From: Mxb001 sp049431945
GTDB taxonomy: Bacteria > Actinomycetota > Actinomycetes > S36-B12
Length of the DNA: 12,426 nt
Assembly: GCA_049431945.1 (NCBI GenBank)
Contig: JBMTDJ010000064.1
Coordinates: forward strand, 1 to 12,426
Direction of reading: 5' to 3'
In this document: positions 6,381 through 12,426 of the stretch, piece by piece
Position numbering within the stretch: the stretch's first letter is position 1
How the letters are laid out: every line of letters starts with the position of its first letter
The notes under the pieces: model-generated
Database searches by the model: none
The model's input: the letters and a program-made list of their open reading frames with translations, nothing else
Told to the model about the DNA's origin: nothing
Made by a program: the position numbers and the translations under genes

Positions 6381-7559
6381 GTGGATCTCTACGAGTACCA
6401 GGCGAAGCACCTCTTCGACGCCCACGGCGTCCCGGTCACGCCGGGGGAGGTGTGCACTACACCCGAGGCCGCCTACGAAGCAGCGCGCAAGATCGGGTCC
6501 GCAGTCGTTGTGAAGGCCCAGGTCAAGACCGGGGGCCGTGGCAAGGCCGGCGGAGTCAAGCTTGCGGCCACTCCTGACGAGGCCAAGGCGCGAGCCGAGG
6601 ACATCCTCGGGCTGGACATCAAGGGGCACGTCGTGCGCCGGGTCCTCGTGACCGAGGCGACCGATATCGCCGAGGAGTACTACGTGTCCTTCCTCCTCGA
6701 TCGCGCCAACCGGTCATTCCTCGCGATGGCCAGCGTCGAGGGCGGGGTCGATATCGAGGAGGTCGCCGCGACGCGACCCGAGGCCCTTGCACTCGTCCGC
6801 ATCGACGCGATCGACGGCGTGGATTCGGCGACGGCCGCGCGCATTGCCGAGGAGGCTGGCTTCCCGGCGCACATCCGCGATCAGGTCACGCAGATTCTCG
6901 TGCACCTGTGGCAGGTCCTGGTCGAAGAAGATGCGACCCTCGTCGAGGTCAATCCGCTCGTGCTGTCCGCTGACGGCAGGGTGCTCGCGCTCGACGGCAA
7001 GGTGACGCTCGACGACAACGCTCACTACCGGCACGCCTCGCACGCGGACCTCGTGGATCGCGAAGCCACTGATCCGATCGAGCTGCGTGCCAAGGAGTTC
7101 GACCTCAACTACGTCAAGCTCGATGGCGAGGTCGGGATCATTGGCAACGGCGCCGGCCTGGTGATGAGCACTCTCGATGTCGTCGCGTATGCGGGCGAGG
7201 AGTTCGGCGGCGTACGCCCGGCGAACTTCCTGGACATCGGCGGTGGCGCGAGCGCCGAGGTCATGTCCAACGGACTCGACATCGTCCTCAACGACCCTGA
7301 CGTACGGGCGGTATTCGTCAACGTCTTTGGTGGCATCACCTCCTGCGACGCCGTGGCCAACGGAATCGTCCAGGCAGTCGGCGCCCTGGCCGATCGCGGC
7401 ACCCCGGTGACCAAGCCGATCGTCTGCCGCATCGACGGCAACAACGCCGTCGAGGGTCGCCGAATACTCACGGAGTTCGATCATCCTCTCGTCGAGATGG
7501 TGGAGACCATGGACGATGCCGCTCGGCGCGTTGCGCAGCTGGCCGGAGGTGCCGCATGA
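6381..7559 (+). CDS. sucC: Succinyl-CoA synthetase (ADP/GDP-forming) beta subunit
   Basis: A 392-residue beta subunit of the TCA-cycle enzyme converting succinyl-CoA, phosphate and NDP to succinate, CoA and NTP. The N-terminus MDLYEYQAKHLF is canonical. The ATP-grasp domain (about 1-240) shows KAQVKTGGRGKAGGVK (45-60) for nucleotide binding and EVNPLV (189-194) with D205 for magnesium. The CoA-ligase-like domain follows, with GEVGIIGNGAGL (249-260), NFLDIGGGAS (282-291) and NVFGGIT (314-320), the loop that meets the alpha subunit and phosphate. Length is normal (E. coli 388). The start is GTG with GGAGGA 4 bases upstream. The stop overlaps the sucD start as ATGA, so the two are translationally coupled. 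Whether it prefers ADP or GDP cannot be decided by eye. Confidence 0.97.
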   Translation: MDLYEYQAKHLFDAHGVPVTPGEVCTTPEAAYEAARKIGSAVVVKAQVKTGGRGKAGGVKLAATPDEAKARAEDILGLDIKGHVVRRVLVTEATDIAEEYYVSFLLDRANRSFLAMASVEGGVDIEEVAATRPEALALVRIDAIDGVDSATAARIAEEAGFPAHIRDQVTQILVHLWQVLVEEDATLVEVNPLVLSADGRVLALDGKVTLDDNAHYRHASHADLVDREATDPIELRAKEFDLNYVKLDGEVGIIGNGAGLVMSTLDVVAYAGEEFGGVRPANFLDIGGGASAEVMSNGLDIVLNDPDVRAVFVNVFGGITSCDAVANGIVQAVGALADRGTPVTKPIVCRIDGNNAVEGRRILTEFDHPLVEMVETMDDAARRVAQLAGGAA

Positions 7560-8425
7560 CTATCTGGCTCGATTCGGACAGCCGCATCCTCGTGCAGGGC
7601 ATGACCGGCTCGGAAGGCACCAAGCACACGCGCCGCATGGTGGCCAGCGGCGCGCAGGTCGTCGCGGGTGTCACCCCGGGCAAGGCCGGCCAGGAGGTGA
7701 ACGGGATCCCCGTCTTCGGTGATGTGCGCGAGGCGATGATCGCGACCGGCGCGAACGTGAGTGTTGTCTTCGTGCCGCCGCGTTTCGCCAAGGCGGCGGT
7801 CGAAGAGGCGGTCGATGCCGAGATTCCCCTCTGCGTCGTCATTACCGAGGGCATCCCCGTGCACGACACGGCCAGGTTCTTCCAGTACGCCGAGAATTCT
7901 GGTGCCACTCGCATCATCGGGCCCAACTGCCCAGGCATCATCTCGCCCGGCGTCTCCAATGCAGGCATCATCCCGGCGGACATCACAGGCTCTGGTCCGA
8001 TCGGTCTCGTGTCGAAGTCCGGCACGCTGACCTACCAGATGATGTACGAACTTAACGACATCGGCTTCTCGACATGTGTGGGCATCGGTGGCGATCCGAT
8101 CATTGGGACAACCCACATCGACTGTCTCGCCGCGTTCGAGGCCGATCCCGAGACCGAAGCCATCGTGATGATCGGCGAGATCGGTGGCGACGCCGAAGAG
8201 CGTGCCGCAGCCTTCATCGCTGACAACGTCACGAAGCCGGTCGTGGGTTACGTTGCCGGCTTCACTGCTCCCGAAGGCAAGACCATGGGCCATGCCGGCG
8301 CCATCGTGTCGGGGTCGTCGGGCACAGCCGCCGCCAAGAAGGAAGCACTTGAGGCGGTCGGTGTGCGTGTCGGGCAGACGCCCAGTGAAACAGCTCGCCT
8401 GATGCGGACGATCTTGCGCGGTTAA
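7556..8425 (+). CDS. sucD: Succinyl-CoA synthetase alpha subunit
   Basis: A 289-residue alpha subunit, the partner of SucC. The N-terminal CoA-binding Rossmann domain includes VQGMTGSEGTKHT (13-25) and PGKAGQ (41-46). GPNCPGIISPG (122-132) and KSGTLTYQ (154-161) are typical. GEIGG (207-211) provides Glu208 and GHAGAI (245-250) provides the phosphorylated His246; these positions coincide with the classical E. coli numbering. Length equals the family standard (289 in E. coli). The ATG overlaps the sucC stop by 4 bases. No convincing terminator is seen in the 92 bases after the stop. Confidence 0.97.
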   Translation: MTIWLDSDSRILVQGMTGSEGTKHTRRMVASGAQVVAGVTPGKAGQEVNGIPVFGDVREAMIATGANVSVVFVPPRFAKAAVEEAVDAEIPLCVVITEGIPVHDTARFFQYAENSGATRIIGPNCPGIISPGVSNAGIIPADITGSGPIGLVSKSGTLTYQMMYELNDIGFSTCVGIGGDPIIGTTHIDCLAAFEADPETEAIVMIGEIGGDAEERAAAFIADNVTKPVVGYVAGFTAPEGKTMGHAGAIVSGSSGTAAAKKEALEAVGVRVGQTPSETARLMRTILRG

Positions 8426-8517
8426 TCCACTCATCCGGGGCGGTTGAGGCGCATGGGATCAATGTTGCCCGCGTGCCGTTCCCTCGTTCATGAGCCTGCG
8501 GCTGACAATCTTGTCGG

Positions 8518-9675
8518 GTGAGTGTCACGGCCCGCTCGGGCACCCCGATGCGACAGGAAGCCGCGCCGCTTCCCCTCGTCGTGTCCGGTGCCATGGCGGG
8601 CGGCGCTGCCGCTGTCGTGAGCTACCTCGCGCTGGCCGTCGTAGCGCTCGGTGCGTGGATGCTGGACCCGGGCGGGAGCCAGGAGTGGTCGCAGATGCTC
8701 GAGGTCGCGTCCGGCTCATGGCTGTCGGGCCTGGGCCTCGCGCCCACCATCGATGGGGTGCTCGTCACCCTCCTGCCCCTGGGATTCGCCCTGGTTCCGG
8801 CCGTCGCCCTGATGGGCGCCGGCCGCTGGGCAAGTGATGCGTCGGCGGTGGCGCGGCGCAGTGAGGCCCTCATCGTCGCGCTGAGCGCTGCAATCATCTT
8901 CGCCGCGGTGGCGGCGCTCGTGGCTGCACTGGCGGGCAATCTGGATGTGAGCCCTGGCCGTGCCGCTCTGGTGAGCGGTGTCGCCTCTTTCGTCGTCATG
9001 CTCGTCACCGTGACCCTGCGAGCCGGAGTCCTCGATGCTCGCCAATGGCCCTGGCTTGTGCGCGACGCCCTCGCGGGCGCAACGGTCGCCCTGACGATGC
9101 TCGTCACCTTCTCGAGCCTCCTGCTCGCCGTGGCCGTGGTCACTCAGGTCGACGAGATGACCGCGCTGCTCGTCGAGCTCGATGCTGGGCCGTCGGGATT
9201 CCTCCTACTCTTGGCGCTCACTCTGGGATATCTGCCCATCGCCATCGTCTGGACGATGGCCTACGTGATCGGGCCCGGAGTCACGATCGCGGTCGGGGCG
9301 CAGATCTCACCCTTCGCCGAGCCCGTGACGGGGGCGCTTCCTGGTTTCCCCCTGTTCGCAGCCCTCCCGCAATCGCCTCCGCCCGGGTCTGTCCTGCTGC
9401 CCGCACTTGCTGTCGCGGCCGGCGCGGTAGCCGGGCTTGCTCTGCGGCGTCGGGGTGCCACTGGTCTCGCTGGTTTGGGAACTGCGGCGTTCTCCGCAGT
9501 CCTATCCGGAGTCGCATTGGCGGCGCTCGCATGGTTTGCCTCGGGATCGCTTGGCACGACCTCGCTCCGGGGCCTCGGGCCCGACCCGCTGCTCGTCGGC
9601 ATTGCCGGAGCGGCGCTGGTCGGCATCGGGACCCTGGTCGTCGTAGCGTTGCCCCGGAGGAATGATCATGAGTAG
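8518..9675 (+). CDS. DUF6350 multi-pass membrane protein, PerM-like cell-division protein
   Basis: A 385-residue polytopic membrane protein with about nine hydrophobic segments (near 20-48, 78-101, 116-140, 148-169, 182-210, 226-260, 290-309, 317-341 and 357-379). Signatures of this actinobacterial family are visible: GSWLSGLG (66-73), LPLGFALVPA (86-95), the YLPIAIVWTMAYVIGPG segment (238-254), LPGFPLFAALP (274-284) and the WFASGSLG...LGPDP region (339-357). In M. tuberculosis the corresponding gene between sucD and purN, perM (Rv0955), supports cell division and persistence, reportedly by stabilising FtsB. Here it sits at the same place, so orthology is likely, though membrane proteins diverge fast and I rate the function as inference. 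The GTG start lacks a ribosome-binding site. A CAATCT hexamer 6 bases upstream is a poor but position-correct -10. Met11 (ATG at 8548) is an alternative start. The 3' end overlaps the RDD gene by 8 bases (from the ATG at 9668). Confidence 0.8.
   Translation: MSVTARSGTPMRQEAAPLPLVVSGAMAGGAAAVVSYLALAVVALGAWMLDPGGSQEWSQMLEVASGSWLSGLGLAPTIDGVLVTLLPLGFALVPAVALMGAGRWASDASAVARRSEALIVALSAAIIFAAVAALVAALAGNLDVSPGRAALVSGVASFVVMLVTVTLRAGVLDARQWPWLVRDALAGATVALTMLVTFSSLLLAVAVVTQVDEMTALLVELDAGPSGFLLLLALTLGYLPIAIVWTMAYVIGPGVTIAVGAQISPFAEPVTGALPGFPLFAALPQSPPPGSVLLPALAVAAGAVAGLALRRRGATGLAGLGTAAFSAVLSGVALAALAWFASGSLGTTSLRGLGPDPLLVGIAGAALVGIGTLVVVALPRRNDHE
9656..9660 (+). promoter_or_regulatory. Ribosome-binding site that selects the RDD-gene start at 9668
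   Basis: GGAGG ends 1 base before the first in-frame ATG (9662) but 7 bases before the second (9668). The spacing strongly favours 9668 as the used start. The site lies inside the 3' end of the DUF6350 gene. Confidence 0.75.
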
Positions 9676-10249
9676 CCCTGTCCGTACGTCGCCCCGCCGG
9701 CCGCCCCGTCGTCCGGCGACGTCGGACGCCGCCCTCGCCTCAATGGGGCGTCGCGTCGCCGGTGCCGCCATCGACATGGTGCTGCTTGTGTTCATCTCGG
9801 GCGTCGTGGCCTCGTTCCTCGAACGCGCGACCGCTGGCGTCACTCGCGTGCGCATCGATGCGGTCACGGGCGAGCGAGTGGTCAACGCCGCCATTGACCT
9901 GCCTCCCTGGCTCCCCCTCCTGCTGCTTGTCCTGCTGACCGCGGCCTACTCCATCCCGCTCATGGCCCTGTTCGGCCGCACGCTGGGGGGCTGGGCCATG
10001 GGCATCCAGTGCGTGCGAGAGGACTCAGCGGGCCGCCTCGGCTGGTCGCTGTCGGCCCGGCGCTGGTTCCTGCTCTACGGGGCGGCCGGCGTGCTGGCCT
10101 TCGTCCCCGGCATCGGGCCATTCAGCTGGATCCTCATCCTGCTGGTCGGACTCTCACCGCTGTGGGATGCCACTCGCAGACTGCGCGGTTACGCCGATCA
10201 CGCCGCCCAGGACATCGTCGTGATGGCCAAGGCCTCCGCCACGCGCTAG
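9668..10249 (+). CDS. RDD-family membrane protein
   Basis: A 193-residue protein starting at the second of two close ATG codons. An Arg/Pro-rich cytoplasmic N-terminus (1-22) precedes GRRVAGAAIDMVLL (27-40), with the conserved Arg and the Asp of the RDD signature at the first membrane segment (30-50). A loop of charged residues follows (52-78), then a second segment (81-102), GRTLGGWAMGIQCV (103-116), the usual mid-domain motif, and two more hydrophobic stretches (132-148 and 152-166). GYADHAAQDIVV (174-185) is the typical C-terminal D..A.D.VV ending. The molecular function of most RDD proteins is unknown; some affect ion homeostasis. It overlaps the PerM-like gene, so the two are probably co-translated and may act in the same membrane process. 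It ends 28-34 bases before purN. Confidence 0.8.
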   Translation: MSSPVRTSPRRPPRRPATSDAALASMGRRVAGAAIDMVLLVFISGVVASFLERATAGVTRVRIDAVTGERVVNAAIDLPPWLPLLLLVLLTAAYSIPLMALFGRTLGGWAMGIQCVREDSAGRLGWSLSARRWFLLYGAAGVLAFVPGIGPFSWILILLVGLSPLWDATRRLRGYADHAAQDIVVMAKASATR

Positions 10250-10258
10250 GAGGCCCGC

Positions 10259-10273
10259 ATGCCCCGGCGGTAG
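10259..10273 (+). other. Four-codon mini-ORF (M-P-R-R-stop) before purN
   Basis: ATGCCCCGGCGGTAG follows the RDD stop and is preceded by AGGAGG at 10248-10253 with 5-base spacing, a strong translation start. Its stop codon TAG overlaps the putative purN -10 hexamer TAGGGT. It is in a different frame from purN. It could be a leader peptide or a chance remnant; nothing here proves expression. Confidence 0.3.
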
Positions 10274-10276
10274 GGT
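10271..10276 (+). promoter_or_regulatory. Putative -10 for a leaderless purN transcript
   Basis: TAGGGT fits TANNNT and ends 7 bases before the GTG at 10284, or 1 base before the GTG at 10278. The spacing favours 10284 as the purN start if the transcript is leaderless. No ribosome-binding site is placed properly for either GTG. Confidence 0.45.
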
Positions 10277-10277
10277 C

Positions 10278-10880
10278 GTGGTCGTGCGCTCCCGCATCGT
10301 CGTCCTCGTGTCGGGGAGCGGCACCAATCTCCAGTCGCTCGTCGATGCGGATCAGTCCGTGTACGACATCGTCGGTGTCATCGCCGATCGTCAAGACACG
10401 GGCGGTGGTGCGCGAGCACGCTCCCGGGGGATACCCACCTTCGTTGTCGATCCCGCGGACTTTGCCGACCGGTCCGCGTGGGACGAAGCGCTCACCGAGT
10501 CGGTTTCGTCCCTGGCACCCGACTGGGTCGTGTGTGCGGGATTCATGAGAATCCTCGGGGAGTCGATGCTGACGGCCTTCCCGTTGCGGATCGTCAACAC
10601 TCACCCCGCCTTGCTGCCGTCTTTCCCGGGCGCGCATGGTGTCCGCGACGCGCTTGACTACGGAGCCAAGATCACCGGATGCACTGTCCATCTCGTGGAT
10701 GCCGGGGTGGACACAGGACCGATCCTCGCCCAGCAGGCCGTACCCATCGTCGATGACGAGGGGGAGGAAGAGCTCCATGAACGCATCAAGGTGGTTGAGC
10801 GAGCAGTACTCGTCGATATCGTGACCCGACTGTGCGCTTCAGGCTGCACGGTGGATGGCAGGAAGGTGAGCATCCCTTGA
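10278..10880 (+). CDS. purN: Phosphoribosylglycinamide formyltransferase (GART)
   Basis: A folate-dependent enzyme that transfers a formyl group from 10-formyl-THF to GAR, step three of purine synthesis. Numbered from the second GTG (10284, 198 residues), VVLVSGSGTNLQSLV (6-20) is the phosphate-binding loop. VVCAGFMRILG (82-92) is the folate-side strand, NTHPALLPSFPGAHG (105-119) holds catalytic Asn105 and His107, and DAGVDTGPILAQQ (139-151) holds Asp143. All catalytic residues are present and length matches the family (about 200-215). The longer start at 10278 adds only Met-Val. 10284 is preferred for its spacing to TAGGGT and because homologues begin just before this strand. The stop overlaps the purH TTG start. 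Its position after the perM-type gene is the same as in M. tuberculosis. Confidence 0.96.
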   Translation: MVVRSRIVVLVSGSGTNLQSLVDADQSVYDIVGVIADRQDTGGGARARSRGIPTFVVDPADFADRSAWDEALTESVSSLAPDWVVCAGFMRILGESMLTAFPLRIVNTHPALLPSFPGAHGVRDALDYGAKITGCTVHLVDAGVDTGPILAQQAVPIVDDEGEEELHERIKVVERAVLVDIVTRLCASGCTVDGRKVSIP

Positions 10881-12426
10881 GCACTGACGAGCATCGTCGA
10901 CCGGTGAATCGCGCTCTCGTCTCCGTCTACGACAAGACCGGCCTGACGGAGCTGGCGACGGCTCTGCATGCAGCCGGCGTGGAGATTGTGTCGACCGGGT
11001 CCACGGCATCGCGCATCCAGGAGGCCGGCATCCCGGTGACCGCAGTCGCCGATGTCACGGGGTTCCCCGAATGCCTCGACGGCCGCGTCAAGACGCTGCA
11101 CCCGCGCGTCCATGCCGGCCTGCTCGCGGATATGCGAGAGTCCGAGCATGTGTCGCAGCTTGCCGAACTCGACATCGATCCATTCGAACTCGTCGTCGTC
11201 AACCTCTATCCCTTCACCAGCACGGTCGCGTCCGGGGCCGGACAGGATGAGTGCATCGAGCAAATTGATATCGGCGGCCCGGCCATGGTCCGGGCGTCGG
11301 CGAAGAATCACGCCAGCGTCGCGGTTGTCGTCGATCCCGTCCGTTATGCGGAGGTCATCGAGGCTGTTGACGCCGGCGGCTTCACGCTCGCTCAGCGTCA
11401 GGGACTTGCTGCTGAGGCATTCGCGCACACGGCCTCCTACGACGTAGCCGTGGCGACCTGGATGGGCAACGTGGTCGCCCCGGATGGATCGGGCTTCCCG
11501 ACGTGGCTCGGGCAGGCCTGGAAGCGACAGGACGTCCTGCGTTACGGCGAGAACCCTCACCAGTCGGCGGCCGTATACGCCGCGGACTTCTCCCGCCCTG
11601 GCCTTGCTCGGGCCGAGCAACTGCACGGCAAGGAGATGTCCTACAACAATTACGTCGATGCCGATGCTGCCTGGCGTGCGGCCTATGACCACGGGCTGCC
11701 GGCTGTCGCGATCATCAAGCACGCCAACCCGTGTGGGATCGCCGTGGGCCTTGACATCGCGGATGCCTATGAGAAGTCCTTTGCCACGGACCCCGTGTCT
11801 GCCTTCGGGGGAGTCGTCGCGACCAACCGGCCGGTGACGTTGGCCATGGCGCAGGCGATGACCGACGTCTTCACCGAGGTCGTCGTCGCTCCCGGGTACG
11901 AGGAGGATGCGCTGGCGCTCCTCACGGAGCGCAAGGGCCTGCGCATCCTGCGGGCTGAGCCTCGCCCCGAGCGTGGGTGGGTGGACCTCCGGCCAATCTC
12001 CGGAGGAGTACTCCTCCAAGGAGCTGACGACCTCATGGCCGACGGCGATGATCCGGCCACATGGCGCCTCGTCGCTGGCGCCGCGGTGAATGCCGAGACG
12101 ATGGAGGACCTCGCCTTTGCCTGGCGCTCGGTGCGGGCGCCCAAGTCCAACGCGATCCTCCTGGCCAAGGACGGGGCTGCCGTGGGGATCGGCATGGGCC
12201 AGGTCAACCGCGTTGATGCCGCGCGACTGGCCGTCTCGCGCGCGGGTGAGGACCGGGCACGCGACTCGGTGGCCGCATCCGATGCCTTCTTCCCCTTCCC
12301 CGACGGCCTAGAGGTACTCCTGGCGGCGGGAGTCAAGGCCATCGTGCAGCCCGGCGGATCCGTGCGCGATGACGAGGTCATTGCCGCCGCTGAAGCCGCG
12401 GGGGCCAGCATGTATCTCACCGGCAC
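10877..12426 (+). CDS. purH: Bifunctional AICAR transformylase / IMP cyclohydrolase (3' end cut by window)
   Basis: Catalyses the last two steps of IMP synthesis: formylation of AICAR by 10-formyl-THF, then ring closure. 516 full codons are visible, of an expected ~523, and the frame is still open at the edge. The N-terminal cyclohydrolase domain (~1-200) shows ALVSVYDKTGL (13-23), STGSTA (39-44), DGRVKTLHPRVHAGLL (68-83), NLYPF (109-113) and DIGGPAMVRASAKNH (131-145). The transformylase domain follows, with RYGENPHQ (222-229), GKEMSYNNYVDADAA (251-265), the catalytic KHANPCG (K281, H282), DPVSAFGG (305-312) and the SDAFFPFPDG and QPGGSVRD segments near the end. The TTG start overlaps the purN stop (TTGA), with a GGTGAG ribosome-binding site at 10865-10870. 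The resulting MSTDEHRRPVNRALVSVYDK start closely resembles the mycobacterial PurH N-terminus, so I prefer it over the GTG at 10904. Confidence 0.97.
   Translation, partial: MSTDEHRRPVNRALVSVYDKTGLTELATALHAAGVEIVSTGSTASRIQEAGIPVTAVADVTGFPECLDGRVKTLHPRVHAGLLADMRESEHVSQLAELDIDPFELVVVNLYPFTSTVASGAGQDECIEQIDIGGPAMVRASAKNHASVAVVVDPVRYAEVIEAVDAGGFTLAQRQGLAAEAFAHTASYDVAVATWMGNVVAPDGSGFPTWLGQAWKRQDVLRYGENPHQSAAVYAADFSRPGLARAEQLHGKEMSYNNYVDADAAWRAAYDHGLPAVAIIKHANPCGIAVGLDIADAYEKSFATDPVSAFGGVVATNRPVTLAMAQAMTDVFTEVVVAPGYEEDALALLTERKGLRILRAEPRPERGWVDLRPISGGVLLQGADDLMADGDDPATWRLVAGAAVNAETMEDLAFAWRSVRAPKSNAILLAKDGAAVGIGMGQVNRVDAARLAVSRAGEDRARDSVAASDAFFPFPDGLEVLLAAGVKAIVQPGGSVRDDEVIAAAEAAGASMYLTG

Noticed and set aside
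7481..8434. 317-residue open frame on the minus strand opposite sucD
   Set aside because: Fully antisense to sucD, whose protein matches its family along its full length; no ribosome-binding site or domain supports the minus-strand frame.
8426..8517. Possible terminator or small RNA between sucD and the PerM-like gene
   Set aside because: I could not find a stable stem followed by a T-run, nor a conserved RNA motif, in these 92 bases.
9662..9664. ATG at 9662 as the RDD-gene start
   Set aside because: Only 1 base separates it from GGAGG; the ATG at 9668 has 7-base spacing and costs just two residues.
10658..12019. 453-residue open frame on the minus strand opposite purN/purH
   Set aside because: It lies antisense to two unmistakable purine genes. 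Its translation shows no recognisable domain, and long antisense frames are expected in GC-rich coding DNA.
1..12426. CRISPR array, tRNA/rRNA, insertion sequence, phage or defence module
   Set aside because: No regularly spaced repeats, tRNA-like folds, transposase or integrase motifs, or terminal inverted repeats were seen; all large frames are explained by housekeeping or envelope genes.

Overview
The window is about 12.4 kb of GC-rich, gene-dense DNA from an actinobacterium. Coding strands show strong G/C preference at third positions, GTG and TTG starts are used, and several start codons lie 6-7 bases after a TANNNT hexamer with no ribosome-binding site, which is the leaderless pattern common in Actinomycetota. 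The gene order pcrA/uvrD1 - M23 peptidase (opposite strand) - sucC - sucD - DUF6350/PerM membrane protein - purN - purH matches, from memory, the Mycobacterium tuberculosis Rv0949-Rv0957 neighbourhood and the equivalent Streptomyces region. It is therefore a conserved chromosomal core region, not a mobile or accessory island. The genus cannot be fixed from the sequence.

Layout. 3-1760 (+): 5'-truncated gene for a probably exported protein with a Lys/Asp-rich tandem repeat, an M15-like zinc-peptidase domain and three related beta-rich C-terminal repeats. 1824-4070 (+): UvrD/PcrA helicase, complete with its C-terminal Tudor-like domain. 4071-4838 (-): exported or membrane-anchored M23 (LytM) peptidase, stop-to-stop with pcrA with no base between them. 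4839-4941: a compact regulatory region with a perfect TGTGA-N6-TCACA Crp/GlxR-type palindrome and three 9-bp-spaced GTCAC repeats. 4942-5787 (-): alpha/beta-hydrolase lipase/esterase. 5788-5906: divergent promoter region. 5907-6305 (+): standalone B12-binding small subunit of an acyl-CoA mutase (IcmB-like). 6381-8425 (+): sucC and sucD, overlapping by ATGA. 8518-10249 (+): DUF6350/PerM-like membrane protein overlapping an RDD-family membrane protein. 10278/10284-10880 (+): purN. 10877-12426 (+): purH, TTG start overlapping the purN stop and cut at the window edge about 6 residues before its expected end.

How the genes fit together. Three themes are interleaved. The first is cell-envelope maintenance: M15-like protein, M23 peptidase and PerM-like divisome protein. 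The second is acyl-CoA/TCA metabolism: the B12 mutase subunit can feed rearranged acyl-CoA toward methylmalonyl-/succinyl-CoA, and SucCD then conserves that bond as ATP or GTP. The third is late purine synthesis, PurN and PurH. All three recur in the conserved actinobacterial block. The strongest regulatory signal is upstream of the M23 gene, where a Crp/GlxR-type site and MtrA-like repeats lie within about 50 bp. I found no CRISPR array, tRNA, rRNA, insertion sequence, prophage, toxin-antitoxin or defence module, and I do not see a previously undescribed multi-gene system here.
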